DNA of 64,000 nucleotides from Aquimarina spongiae (GCF_900141785.1 NZ_FQYP01000011.1:683-64682), one strand, 5' to 3'. Numbered from the stretch's first letter, positions 45,967 through 53,668 are shown. Made by a program: numbers and translations. The notes: generated by a model from the letters alone, not told the origin.

Positions 45967-46533
45967 TTAATGTTCGCTCCAGCTAATCCAGAAATGCTTA
46001 ATCTTTGCAGTGTCGGGAATGTCTGAAACGGTAATTTTGGCGTCTGTCGAGTTTTGAAACGTTACAGGTAATTCTTTTTTATCAATGGTAAAATAGGCCT
46101 GAATGCTATCCACAAAGATAACTGCTGTGCTTAAGGTGTTATTGATTTTTGAAATAGTATAATTATCCTTAATGCTTTTGAATGTACTTCCCGAAGATAA
46201 GCCAGAAGCTGTTTTATATCTGGAGTCTATAACCTGAATGTTCTCTATAGTTGAAGTTGGATCTGATTCATCTTTGGCTTCGAGTACCAAAAGCTTTGTA
46301 CCTCCTTTTTCATAAATTTCAATTTCGTTGGATTTGCTCAAAAATTGATTTCCAGCTTTGCGGTTAGCAATAGAATCATTGGCAAAAATTGAATCTAATT
46401 GATTCAACTGTATCTCATTGGTAAGCAACCCAACTCTGTTTTTAGCAATTTCAAACGGGTCTGGTTGAGATTCTTTTTGACATGAGGTCAAAAGCACTAG
46501 AAATACGATGATTCCAAAATATTTAGTAGTCAT
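45967..46533 (-). CDS. Hypothetical lipoprotein
   Basis: 188 residues, lipobox FLVLLTSC (Cys18). Body has PFEIAKNRVGLLTNEIQLNQLDSIFANDSIANRK and DNYTISKINNTLSTAVIFVDSIQAYFTI. No family recognised. It lies 9 bp before the cupin gene, in the same likely operon. Confidence 0.7.
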   Translation of the reverse strand: MTTKYFGIIVFLVLLTSCQKESQPDPFEIAKNRVGLLTNEIQLNQLDSIFANDSIANRKAGNQFLSKSNEIEIYEKGGTKLLVLEAKDESDPTSTIENIQVIDSRYKTASGLSSGSTFKSIKDNYTISKINNTLSTAVIFVDSIQAYFTIDKKELPVTFQNSTDAKITVSDIPDTAKIKHFWISWSEH

Positions 46534-46572
46534 AATTGTGTGAATTGAATAATTATGTATTGTTAACGTAAA

Positions 46573-48108
46573 TTATTTCAATAACTTATTTAATACTCCC
46601 AAAGCTCCTCTAATAAAAGTAGCACTGGTTAATACTTTTATTACTGCTTTTTCGGTCGCGCTGGATCTTCTTCGACTAGAGCGAGAACTCGAAGAGCTTC
46701 TTTTCAGTTTTTCTCTTTCTTTTTTTGCAGCGGCTTTGGCTTCTTCTGCTTCGGCTTTTTCAATTTTTTCGTTTAGCAATTCATAAGCGCTTTCCCGATC
46801 AATCTCTTCATTGTACTTACTGCTTAGTTCGGATTTTTTTAGCAATGCTTTCAGCTCGGCAGGTGTTAATATATCCATTCTACTCATTGGTGCTCTAAGC
46901 ATGGTTGCAGCCAGTGGCGAAGGTCGACCTTTTTCATCAAGAGCAGATACCAAGGCTTCGCCAATTCCCAAAGAAGTCAATATTTCTTTGGTATCATAGA
47001 ATTCTGAGATCGGGTAGTTTTCTGCGGTGAGTTTGATCGCTTTTCTGTCTTTGGCAGTAAAAGCACGAAGCGCATGCTGCACTTTCAACCCTAACTGTCC
47101 TAGAACTCCGTCAGGAACATCGGTCGGGTTTTGCGTTACGAAATACAGTCCCACACCTTTGGATCGAATTAATTTCACAATACTTTCGATTTGGTCCATT
47201 AAGGCATTCGAAGCCTGTTTAAAAATTAAGTGAGCCTCGTCTAGAAAAATGACTAATTCTGGTCTGTCACTATCTCCTTGTTCAGGAAAATTACCATAAA
47301 TTTCAGCTAGTAAACTCAACATAAATGTAGAGAATAACTTAGGTCTATCCTGAATATCGGTAAGTCTAATAATGTTGATAATTCCTCGACCGTTGTCATC
47401 TACTCGACACAGATCCTGAACATCAAAAGATTTTTCTCCAAAAAACAGATCAGCTCCTTGTTGTTCTAGTTCTACAATTTTTCTCAAAATGGATCCGGTA
47501 GAAGCGGCAGAAATACGACCATAGTCTTTTTCTAGTTCTTTTTTACCTTCACGAGTAGCAAATTGGAGTACTTTTTTGAGATCTTTTAGATCCAGAAGGG
47601 GAAGTTTATTATCGTCGCAATACTTAAAAATGATCGAAATAATTCCTGCCTGTGTTTCGGTTACATCTAAAATTCTGGACAATAATACAGGGCCAAATTC
47701 GCTAATAGTGGCTCTCAATCGAACACCGTCTTGCTCGGATAAAGAAAGTATTTCTACTGGAAAATCTTTGGCTTCAAAAGGAATTTTTATTTTCGCGTGG
47801 CGTTCATCAATTTTAGGATGTCCTGGACTTGCTGCGGCAATACCACTCAAATCTCCCTTGATATCCATTAATAAAACTGGGATACCTTTTTCGCTCAGGT
47901 TTTCTGCTAGAACTTGTAACGTTTTTGTTTTTCCGGTACCTGTTGCACCAGCAATTAACCCATGACGATTTAAGGTTTTTAAAGGAACTTTTACATGGGC
48001 ATCACCAATTGTTTCTCCATTCAACATGGCAGCTCCCACGGTTAAAAAATCTCCTTTTGTTGTGTATCCTTGATTTATATGATCAAGAAATGCCTGATGA
48101 TCGCTCAT
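46573..48108 (-). CDS. HerA-like ATPase of the DUF853/YjgR family
   Basis: 511 residues. Walker A in IAGATGTGKTKTLQVL near residue 55 and Walker B-like LVIFLDEAHLIF. Also GVGLYFVTQNPTDVPDGVLGQLGLKVQHALRAFTAKD, typical of YjgR. The C-terminus is Ser/Arg-rich (SSSSRSSRRRSS). It is probably a DNA-associated ATPase. Its cellular role is not established. Confidence 0.87.
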   Translation of the reverse strand: MSDHQAFLDHINQGYTTKGDFLTVGAAMLNGETIGDAHVKVPLKTLNRHGLIAGATGTGKTKTLQVLAENLSEKGIPVLLMDIKGDLSGIAAASPGHPKIDERHAKIKIPFEAKDFPVEILSLSEQDGVRLRATISEFGPVLLSRILDVTETQAGIISIIFKYCDDNKLPLLDLKDLKKVLQFATREGKKELEKDYGRISAASTGSILRKIVELEQQGADLFFGEKSFDVQDLCRVDDNGRGIINIIRLTDIQDRPKLFSTFMLSLLAEIYGNFPEQGDSDRPELVIFLDEAHLIFKQASNALMDQIESIVKLIRSKGVGLYFVTQNPTDVPDGVLGQLGLKVQHALRAFTAKDRKAIKLTAENYPISEFYDTKEILTSLGIGEALVSALDEKGRPSPLAATMLRAPMSRMDILTPAELKALLKKSELSSKYNEEIDRESAYELLNEKIEKAEAEEAKAAAKKEREKLKRSSSSSRSSRRRSSATEKAVIKVLTSATFIRGALGVLNKLLK

Positions 48109-48217
48109 AGTAGATGTAATTTTTGATAAAAATAGGAATCTTAACTTTTCTATTGAAATTATACGCTATTTTTAATCAGAATTAAAGAGTTACAATTATC
48201 TACATTAAGACACTACA

Positions 48218-48664
48218 ATGAAAAAAATCATGTTTTTACTTTTAACGACTGTATTATTATGTGCCTGTCAAACGAACACCTCTGAAGCAGTAATTTTTCA
48301 TGAAACTCATGAGCCCAAGAAGGCAAATGCTCCATTTTCGGACGCGGTACAAGTAGGTAATATGTATTTTTTATCGGGACAGGTAGGAATGGATCATACT
48401 TCACGCAAATTGGTATCTGGAGGCATAGAAGCAGAAACCAAACAAACCTTAGAAAATATTAAAGCAGTATTAGCACATCATGATATGGAAATGAAAGATG
48501 TGGTGAAGTGTACAGTGATACTGTCGGACATCAAGGATTTTTCTACTTTTAATAGTATATATAAAACTTATTTTCCTCAAAAGCCCGCTCGCACTACTTT
48601 TGCTGCCAGAGACCTTGCTGTGGGGGCAAAAATAGAGATTGAGTGCATCGCTGTAAAAAAATAG
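48218..48664 (+). CDS. RidA-family protein carrying a lipoprotein signal
   Basis: 148 residues with lipobox TTVLLCAC (Cys17), then a full Rid fold: APFSDAVQVGNMYFLSGQVGMD, ETKQTLENIKAVLAHHDMEMKDVVKCTVIL, ARTTFAARDLAVGAKIEIECIAVKK with the conserved Arg and Glu. Rid proteins are normally cytoplasmic deaminases, so an exported copy is uncommon. It lies 52 bp upstream of the queE coding frame. Confidence 0.84.
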   Translation: MKKIMFLLLTTVLLCACQTNTSEAVIFHETHEPKKANAPFSDAVQVGNMYFLSGQVGMDHTSRKLVSGGIEAETKQTLENIKAVLAHHDMEMKDVVKCTVILSDIKDFSTFNSIYKTYFPQKPARTTFAARDLAVGAKIEIECIAVKK

Positions 48665-48718
48665 AGAGGATCTCAAGAATCCAATTCAAGTAATTTGATA
48701 TAATTCTTTTATGTTGTG

Positions 48719-48726
48719 TACCTTTG
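48719..48726 (+). promoter_or_regulatory. TACCTTTG promoter box just before queE
   Basis: An exact TAnnTTTG box ends 7 nt before ATG 48734, with a TTG at 48695-48697 as -33 element. It lies inside the longest frame from 48716, so the shorter start is preferred and the mRNA probably has almost no leader. Confidence 0.65.
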
Positions 48727-48733
48727 CACCCTT

Positions 48734-49363
48734 ATGCAAAAGAGTACACAGGAATTAGTAAATCTGGGAGAAATGCTTCCTTTGATGGAGGAGTTCTATA
48801 CGATTCAGGGAGAAGGGTACCACAAAGGTACTGCTGCTTATTTTATTCGTATAGGCGGATGCGATGTGGGATGTCATTGGTGTGATGTAAAAGAAAGCTG
48901 GAATGCAGAGCTTCATCCACCTACACATACCGATTTTATAGTAAATACTGCATTGAAGTATAGTGATGTAGTGGTAGTAACAGGTGGAGAACCTTTGACA
49001 TGGGATATGACGTTGTTAACCAAGGGACTGAGAGAAGGAGGAGCAAAAACACATATTGAAACTTCTGGAGCCTATTCATTAAGTGGAGAATGGGATTGGA
49101 TTTGTCTTTCACCCAAAAAAGTAAAACTACCGGTAGCCGAGATTTATCCGATGGCTGATGAGTTAAAATGTATTGTATATAATAAAAGTGATTTTGCTTT
49201 TGCAGAAGAGCAAGCTTCCAAAGTTTCCGAAGACTGTATATTGTATTTACAGCCAGAATGGAGCGTAAGAGAAAAAATGATTCCATTGATCGTTGATTAT
49301 GTAATGAAAAACCCTAAATGGAAAGTTTCTTTACAAACTCATAAATATTTGAATATTCCATAA
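48734..49363 (+). CDS. queE: 7-carboxy-7-deazaguanine synthase
   Basis: 209 residues from ATG 48734. Radical SAM protein with the CxxxCxxC cluster motif in IRIGGCDVGCHWCDVKESW, and YTIQGEGYHKGTAAYFIR at the N-terminus. VVTGGEPLTWDM and HIETSGAYS also match QueE. It makes the 7-deazaguanine core for queuosine. The other queuosine genes are not in the window. The longer frame from GTG 48716 is not used because a promoter box lies within it. Confidence 0.93.
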   Translation: MQKSTQELVNLGEMLPLMEEFYTIQGEGYHKGTAAYFIRIGGCDVGCHWCDVKESWNAELHPPTHTDFIVNTALKYSDVVVVTGGEPLTWDMTLLTKGLREGGAKTHIETSGAYSLSGEWDWICLSPKKVKLPVAEIYPMADELKCIVYNKSDFAFAEEQASKVSEDCILYLQPEWSVREKMIPLIVDYVMKNPKWKVSLQTHKYLNIP

Positions 49364-49453
49364 CAAAAATTCTAGAGAATTACGGTTTTCCTTTTTTTGT
49401 AAGAAAATACAAGTAATAGATGGTTAAGGGTTTATGGTAAAACCATAGATTAT

Positions 49454-49467
49454 AGGGAAATTTCCCT
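49454..49467. promoter_or_regulatory. Palindrome AGGGAAATTTCCCT upstream of peptide ORF 1
   Basis: A perfect 14 bp palindrome centred 190 bp before the start of peptide ORF 1. Related GGGG-N6-CCCC palindromes precede ORFs 3 and 4. Confidence 0.45.
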
Positions 49468-49592
49468 TGAACGCTATGTGGTTAGCGAAAGAAAAGCCTT
49501 ACTTTTTGTTTTTTCTGTTTCCTTATTCAAATGTATTTTATCCCTTGTTTTAAGTTTTGTAACGAAAGTTTAATTTTTAGTTAACATCAAAC

Positions 49593-49623
49593 TTGACTGC
49601 AATCTTTTTGAGTCTTAGCTTTA
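49593..49623 (+). promoter_or_regulatory. Promoter of peptide ORF 1
   Basis: -33 TTG at 49593-49595, 20 bp spacer, -7 TAGCTTTA at 49616-49623. It is 27 bp from the box end to the start codon. Confidence 0.55.
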
Positions 49624-49649
49624 CATAACTATTTTTAAATCAGAGGGCT

Positions 49650-49748
49650 ATGAAACAATTTTACACTATTTTTGGATTACAATTTAAAACGGTAATGGGC
49701 TTTATCAGCGAGTTACCTGGTGCATCAAAATATGCAATGCGTAGATAA
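49650..49748 (+). CDS. 32-residue cationic peptide, family member 1
   Basis: Begins MKQFYTIFGLQFK and ends ELPGASKYAMRR. It is too short for usual gene calling. Aligned without gaps to three neighbours: Phe4, aromatic residue 5, basic residue 13, Phe18 and LP[GS]A[SC]xxA[MI][RH][RH] at 22-32 are shared. It has an amphipathic, hydrophobic N-terminal two thirds and a basic C-terminus, net charge about +4. No signal peptide or leader cleavage motif is evident. Promoter upstream, long hairpin 2 nt after the stop and terminator at 49815. Function unknown. Membrane-active or signalling peptide, or type I toxin, are possibilities only. Confidence 0.72.
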   Translation: MKQFYTIFGLQFKTVMGFISELPGASKYAMRR

Positions 49749-49749
49749 T

Positions 49750-49783
49750 AATAAGATTTATATCGTACGGTATAAGTCTTATT
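49750..49783 (+). promoter_or_regulatory. Hairpin directly after peptide ORF 1
   Basis: Arms AATAAGATTTATA and TATAAGTCTTATT pair over 13 bp (one G-U) with an 8 nt loop. It starts 2 nt after the stop codon and has no T tract. It may protect or process the mRNA. Confidence 0.5.
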
Positions 49784-49814
49784 AATGTCTATGGGTTAAG
49801 GCACTATATTTAAG

Positions 49815-49843
49815 GAGGTTAGTATTTTACTAACCTCTTTTTT
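49815..49843 (+). terminator. Terminator of peptide unit 1
   Basis: Stem GAGGTTAGT/ACTAACCTC with a 5 nt loop, followed by six T. Confidence 0.88.
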
Positions 49844-49970
49844 GTAGGAAAATTCAATATTTTTTTGTAGGATGTTTTTTATAAATATGCGCTTGTCGTT
49901 GCAATTGTGTGATTCATCAAAAAATCAAAACTTACTTTTTAATATCCTTTACATTCTCGAATGTATTAAT

Positions 49971-49978
49971 TAAATTTA
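49971..49978 (+). promoter_or_regulatory. Candidate -7 box of peptide ORF 2
   Basis: TAAATTTA, 29 bp before the start codon of ORF 2. It is weaker than the other three, with no clear -33 TTG. Confidence 0.35.
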
Positions 49979-50007
49979 ATACCAGTTAAATTCTAAATCA
50001 TTCGCAC

Positions 50008-50106
50008 ATGGATAAGTTTTTTAGAAATATCTGGCTTGGTGTAAAATCCTTTATAGGTTTTATAAAAGACCTACCTGGAGCTTCTGGTAATGCTATGCGT
50101 CACTAG
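50008..50106 (+). CDS. 32-residue cationic peptide, family member 2
   Basis: Begins MDKFFRNIWLGVK and ends DLPGASGNAMRH. It is the same length as its neighbours and is alignable without gaps. It keeps the LPGAS motif, Phe18 and the basic end, and has a Trp at 9. Net charge about +3. A strong terminator at 50167 ends this unit. No palindrome of the GGGG-N6-CCCC type is found at the expected distance upstream, so regulation may differ. Function unknown. Confidence 0.7.
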   Translation: MDKFFRNIWLGVKSFIGFIKDLPGASGNAMRH

Positions 50107-50166
50107 TAGTTTGCAAGAGTCCAGATTTTAGGAACAAACAAAAAAGTTTACAAACAAAAATAATAA

Positions 50167-50201
50167 AGAGACTATCCCCAAATGGTATGGTCTCTTTTTT
50201 T
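50167..50201 (+). terminator. Terminator of peptide unit 2
   Basis: AGAGAC..GTCTCT stem extended by inner pairs (with mismatches), then seven T. Confidence 0.82.
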
Positions 50202-50248
50202 ATAAAATTAAGATGTTTTTGGCTGTCGACTTATGGAGTATTTATAAG

Positions 50249-50272
50249 CATTACATCAATTTTGATATAATG
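50249..50272. repeat. Imperfect inverted repeat between peptide units 2 and 3
   Basis: CATTACATCAA/TTGATATAATG with one mismatch and a 2 bp centre. Could be an operator or RNA hairpin. Nothing else recognisable lies in 50202-50326. Confidence 0.35.
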
Positions 50273-50326
50273 TAACGATTTGTTGAGGGAAAGAGGAAAT
50301 CTTATTGTAAAGCTTGAAGAGAATAA

Positions 50327-50342
50327 AGGGGAAAATACCCCT
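50327..50342. promoter_or_regulatory. Palindrome AGGGGAAAATACCCCT upstream of peptide ORF 3
   Basis: GGGG-AAAATA-CCCC core centred 187 bp before the ORF 3 start. Confidence 0.45.
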
Positions 50343-50463
50343 AAATATCGATTGGTTTTCGTAGGATATTTCTTCAAAAATTAACTTTGAAAATTCTTTT
50401 TGTTGTAGAACAACGATGTATGTAGAAGTATGTCTAAAATATGATTTTATAAATGTTAATTTT

Positions 50464-50494
50464 TTCACCTCCACAATTAACGATAGTATCTTTG
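50464..50494 (+). promoter_or_regulatory. Promoter of peptide ORF 3
   Basis: -7 TATCTTTG at 50487-50494 is an exact TAnnTTTG box. The -33 position reads TTC at 50464-50466. It is followed by TTTAAC as in unit 4. Confidence 0.6.
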
Positions 50495-50520
50495 TTTAAC
50501 AAATTACAAATCAAAGGATT

Positions 50521-50619
50521 ATGAAGTTATTTTACGGTATTTTGGTAATTGATTTGAAAGCTTTAAAGAATTTCCTAAAGCAATTGCCATCGGCTTGCAG
50601 TAATGCAATTCATAGATAA
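50521..50619 (+). CDS. 32-residue cationic peptide, family member 3 (most diverged)
   Basis: Begins MKLFYGILVIDLK and ends QLPSACSNAIHR. Here the motif is LPSACSNAIHR: Gly24 becomes Ser and Ser26 becomes Cys, giving the only Cys in the family. Same length and spacing of key residues. Net charge about +4. The Cys could allow dimer formation or modification (inference). An exact -7 box precedes it. Function unknown. Confidence 0.68.
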   Translation: MKLFYGILVIDLKALKNFLKQLPSACSNAIHR

Positions 50620-50622
50620 TTA

Positions 50623-50644
50623 ATTTTCGATTTTTTTCGAAAAT
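50623..50644 (+). other. Weak hairpin after peptide ORF 3
   Basis: ATTTTCG/CGAAAAT stem of 7 bp with an 8 nt loop, 4 nt after the stop. No T tract follows, so termination here is doubtful. Confidence 0.35.
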
Positions 50645-50692
50645 AAGGGGAAAGTGAAGATTACGATTTTGTAAATAAATAATTATGGAATT

Positions 50693-50708
50693 TGGGGAAT
50701 TTACCCCA
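50693..50708. promoter_or_regulatory. Palindrome TGGGGAATTTACCCCA upstream of peptide ORF 4
   Basis: GGGG-AATTTA-CCCC core centred 174 bp before the ORF 4 start. Confidence 0.45.
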
Positions 50709-50817
50709 TTTTCCTTGTAAAAAACAACAGTATTAACCAGGGAAATTATAGTCAATAAAATTTTTTGTGCTTGTTGTCGATAAAATATCTGGTTATATCT
50801 AAAAATATTGAAAATTA

Positions 50818-50848
50818 TTGATTGCCAACTATTTGAGTGGTATATTTG
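50818..50848 (+). promoter_or_regulatory. Promoter of peptide ORF 4
   Basis: -33 TTG at 50818-50820, 20 bp spacer, and -7 TATATTTG at 50841-50848, an exact consensus match. It is followed by TTTAAC as in unit 3. Confidence 0.65.
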
Positions 50849-50873
50849 TTTAACGTTAATTTAATATAGAAAT

Positions 50874-50972
50874 ATGGGGCTATTTTACACTAAATTCAGA
50901 TTAACCTTTAGAATTGTAATGGAATTTCTAGGAGACTTACCTGGAGCTTCAAGTCATGCAATTCATAGGTAA
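50874..50972 (+). CDS. 32-residue cationic peptide, family member 4
   Basis: Begins MGLFYTKFRLTFR and ends DLPGASSHAIHR. The closest relative is member 1, from the FYT and VM core. Net charge about +2. It has its own consensus promoter and ends in a strong terminator at 51048. A second hairpin (ATTATCCTT/AAGGATAAT, 50988-51013) lies between stop and terminator. Function unknown. Confidence 0.72.
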   Translation: MGLFYTKFRLTFRIVMEFLGDLPGASSHAIHR

Positions 50973-50987
50973 GAGAAAAAAGAAATT

Positions 50988-51013
50988 ATTATCCTTATTG
51001 TGCAAAGGATAAT
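50988..51013 (+). other. Hairpin in the 3' part of peptide unit 4
   Basis: ATTATCCTT/AAGGATAAT stem of 9 bp with an 8 nt loop, 15 nt after the ORF 4 stop. No T tract follows. Confidence 0.5.
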
Positions 51014-51047
51014 CCAAATCATTAATTTAGGGCATAAATTAAAAAGA

Positions 51048-51075
51048 AACAGCTTGAGTAATCAAGCTGTTTTTT
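51048..51075. terminator. Terminator of peptide unit 4, shared with the convergent DUF2911 gene
   Basis: Perfect 10 bp stem AACAGCTTGA/TCAAGCTGTT with a 4 nt loop, followed by T on the plus strand. Confidence 0.88.
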
Positions 51076-51099
51076 GTTCGTACTATGTAATCTTATGGT

Positions 51100-51633
51100 T
51101 TACATATAGAAAGGTACTTCTACACGAGTTGCATCCCAACCTATAACCATATGATATCCTTTATCTACTTTCTTAAAAGCGATAGAAAATACTTCTAGAG
51201 CATCTCCTGATGAAGCTGGTACTTTAATTCTAGCAGCATCCTTTCCTTGGTCATAAGAGTATGCACCCCAGCTGTCAAGATCAGAATTTAGAATAATAGT
51301 CCATTCTTTGTCGCCAGGAATAGTAAATAAAGAGTATGTCCCTGCTTTTACAGTTTTATCTCCCATTTTTACATCTTGGAAAAATTTGATCTCTGTAGCC
51401 TCGTCAGCACCGGTTCTCCATACTTTGTCATATTTTACTAAGTCTCCAAAAATAGTTCTTCCCTTTTTTTGTGGTCTACTGTATACAACTTTAATTTCTG
51501 GCTTAGCACTTCTATCTGCTTTTGCATAAGCGATATCCGTTGGGCTTTTCTGTAATCCAGCAAATTTTTGGGCATTTACGGTAGATAATGCCCCAATAAA
51601 CATAATAGCAATTAGTAAGAGTGATTTTTTCAT
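51100..51633 (-). CDS. Exported DUF2911 protein
   Basis: 177 residues with a signal peptide (MFIGALSTVNAQ). Typical DUF2911 phrases are PEIKVVYSRPQKKGRTIFGDLVKYDKVWRTGADEATEI, VKAGTYSLFTIPGDKEWTII and NSDLDSWGAYSYD. Members are periplasmic beta-sandwich proteins of unknown function. Monocistronic, convergent with the peptide array. Confidence 0.88.
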   Translation of the reverse strand: MKKSLLLIAIMFIGALSTVNAQKFAGLQKSPTDIAYAKADRSAKPEIKVVYSRPQKKGRTIFGDLVKYDKVWRTGADEATEIKFFQDVKMGDKTVKAGTYSLFTIPGDKEWTIILNSDLDSWGAYSYDQGKDAARIKVPASSGDALEVFSIAFKKVDKGYHMVIGWDATRVEVPFYM

Positions 51634-51896
51634 AATTCAAATTTTATTAAAAACAATATAGTCGTAAAGATATACGCGAACTTATAAGCTAAATGTTAAT
51701 CCAGTCTATAAATTGTGTTAAAAGTTTATTGTGACAGTTTGATAGTGTAATAAGGTAAAAACATAGTTTTAAGTTACATTTTTTATATTATTTTTTGTTT
51801 TTATGTTTCATATTGTTATTGTTTTAAGTTTAACTGTTTACATTTTATTACTATATACTCACCTTTGGTATGTCATTAATAGAAAAAAGAAAAATT

Positions 51897-53579
51897 ATGT
51901 GCGGTATTGTTTGTGCTTTTGATTTAAAGCAAGAAGCTGAGGTGTTAAGGCCTCAATTATTAGAAATGTCAAAAAAGATTAGACATAGAGGACCAGATTG
52001 GAGTGGTATCTATGCAAATGATAAAGCTATTTTGGCTCATGAGCGTTTGGCGATTGTAGATCCTGTATCAGGAAAGCAGCCATTGTTTAGTGAAGATAAG
52101 AAGTTGATTTTGGCAGCCAATGGTGAAATTTACAACCATAGAGAATTACGTAAACAATTTGAAGGGAAGTACAATTTCCAGACTGAGTCTGATTGTGAAG
52201 TAATTTTAGCCTTATACAAAGAAAAAGGACCTGACTTTGTAGATGAGCTTAATGGTATTTTTGCTTTTGCTTTGTATGATGTTGAAAATGATTTGTACAT
52301 GGTAGCTCGTGATCATATGGGGATTATACCATTGTACATGGGGTGGGATAAAAATGGAACTTTTTATGTAGCTTCAGAGCTTAAATCCCTAGAAGGAGTA
52401 TGTACTAAAATTGAGTTGTTCTCTCCAGGACACTATTTATTTAGTAAAGATACAGAGTTGACTAAATGGTATATAAGAGATTGGACAGATTATGAAGCAG
52501 TAAAAGAAAACCAAACAAGTATAGATGAGGTGAGAGAAGCCTTAGAAGCTGCAGTTCATAGACAATTGATGTCAGATGTTCCTTATGGGGTGCTGTTATC
52601 TGGAGGATTAGATTCTTCAGTGACTTCTGCAATAGCTAAGAAGTATGCGGATAAAAGAATAGAATCTGATGATGCAGATGCTGCATGGTGGCCACGGTTA
52701 CACTCATTTTCTGTTGGGTTAGAAGGATCTCCGGATCTTGCTGCAGCCCAAAAGGTAGCCGATCATATTGGTACTGTGCATCATGAAATTAAATTTACAA
52801 TCCAGGAAGGATTAGACGCAATAAAAGACGTAATCTACAATCTTGAAACCTATGATATAACCACCATTAGAGCCTCTACGCCAATGTATTTGATGGCGAG
52901 AGTAATTAAGTCTATGGGAGTAAAAATGGTATTGTCTGGTGAAGGTGCAGACGAAATATTTGGAGGATACTTGTATTTTCATAAAGCTCCAAATGCTCAG
53001 GAGTTTCATGAGGAGACAGTTCGTAAGCTAAGTAAACTTCATATGTATGATTGCTTGCGAGCTAACAAATCTCTGGCTGCTTGGGGTATCGAAGGACGTG
53101 TGCCGTTTTTGGATAAAGAATTTATGGATGTAGCCATGCGTATTAACCCACAAGATAAGATGATTAACGGCGAAAGAATGGAAAAATGGGTGATCCGAAA
53201 AGCTTTTGAATCCTATCTGCCGGAAAGTGTAGCATGGAGACAAAAAGAACAATTTTCTGATGGAGTAGGGTACAGCTGGATAGATACCTTGAAAGAAGTG
53301 GTAGAAAGAGAAGTTTCTGATGAGCAAATGGCAAATGCGCATTTTAGATTTCCTATACAAACCCCTCAAAATAAAGAAGAATTTTACTATCGTTCTATAT
53401 TCGAAAGTCATTTTCCTAGTGATGTAGCTGCGTTAAGCGTACCTCAGGAAGCATCGGTAGCTTGTAGTACCAAAATTGCTTTAGAATGGGATGAAGCTTT
53501 TAAAAATATGAATGATCCTAGTGGAAGAGCCGTAGCTAACGTTCACGAAGAAGCTTACGAGTCTGTAGAAGCGGTATAA
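51897..53579 (+). CDS. asnB: Asparagine synthase B (glutamine-hydrolysing)
   Basis: 560 residues from ATG 51897 (MCGIVCAFD). The start must be here because class II amidotransferases need Cys2 at the mature N-terminus. A frame from 51870 would add nine residues before it. RGPDWSGIY and LAHERLAIVD form the glutaminase site. LLSGGLDSSVTSAIA is the ATP pyrophosphatase loop, and VLSGEGADEIFGGY matches the synthase domain. It converts aspartate and glutamine to asparagine. A terminator follows. Confidence 0.95.
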   Translation: MCGIVCAFDLKQEAEVLRPQLLEMSKKIRHRGPDWSGIYANDKAILAHERLAIVDPVSGKQPLFSEDKKLILAANGEIYNHRELRKQFEGKYNFQTESDCEVILALYKEKGPDFVDELNGIFAFALYDVENDLYMVARDHMGIIPLYMGWDKNGTFYVASELKSLEGVCTKIELFSPGHYLFSKDTELTKWYIRDWTDYEAVKENQTSIDEVREALEAAVHRQLMSDVPYGVLLSGGLDSSVTSAIAKKYADKRIESDDADAAWWPRLHSFSVGLEGSPDLAAAQKVADHIGTVHHEIKFTIQEGLDAIKDVIYNLETYDITTIRASTPMYLMARVIKSMGVKMVLSGEGADEIFGGYLYFHKAPNAQEFHEETVRKLSKLHMYDCLRANKSLAAWGIEGRVPFLDKEFMDVAMRINPQDKMINGERMEKWVIRKAFESYLPESVAWRQKEQFSDGVGYSWIDTLKEVVEREVSDEQMANAHFRFPIQTPQNKEEFYYRSIFESHFPSDVAALSVPQEASVACSTKIALEWDEAFKNMNDPSGRAVANVHEEAYESVEAV

Positions 53580-53638
53580 GAAGAAATTGAAGAATTCAGT
53601 TTATTTGCTAGCTGAAAGTTGAGTTTAATTGAGAGTAT

Positions 53639-53668
53639 AAAACCCTGAGAAGTGAGTCTCAGGGTTTT
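53639..53668 (+). terminator. Terminator after asnB
   Basis: Perfect 12 bp stem AAAACCCTGAGA/TCTCAGGGTTTT with a 6 nt loop and a T-rich tail. Confidence 0.88.

Noticed and set aside
49364..51075. Peptide array as remnant of a transposon or phage
   Set aside because: No terminal repeats, target-site duplications, integrase or transposase-like frame were found. Each unit has complete expression signals.
51870..51896. Start of asnB at 51870
   Set aside because: Class II amidotransferases need Cys as residue 2, which is met only from ATG 51897.
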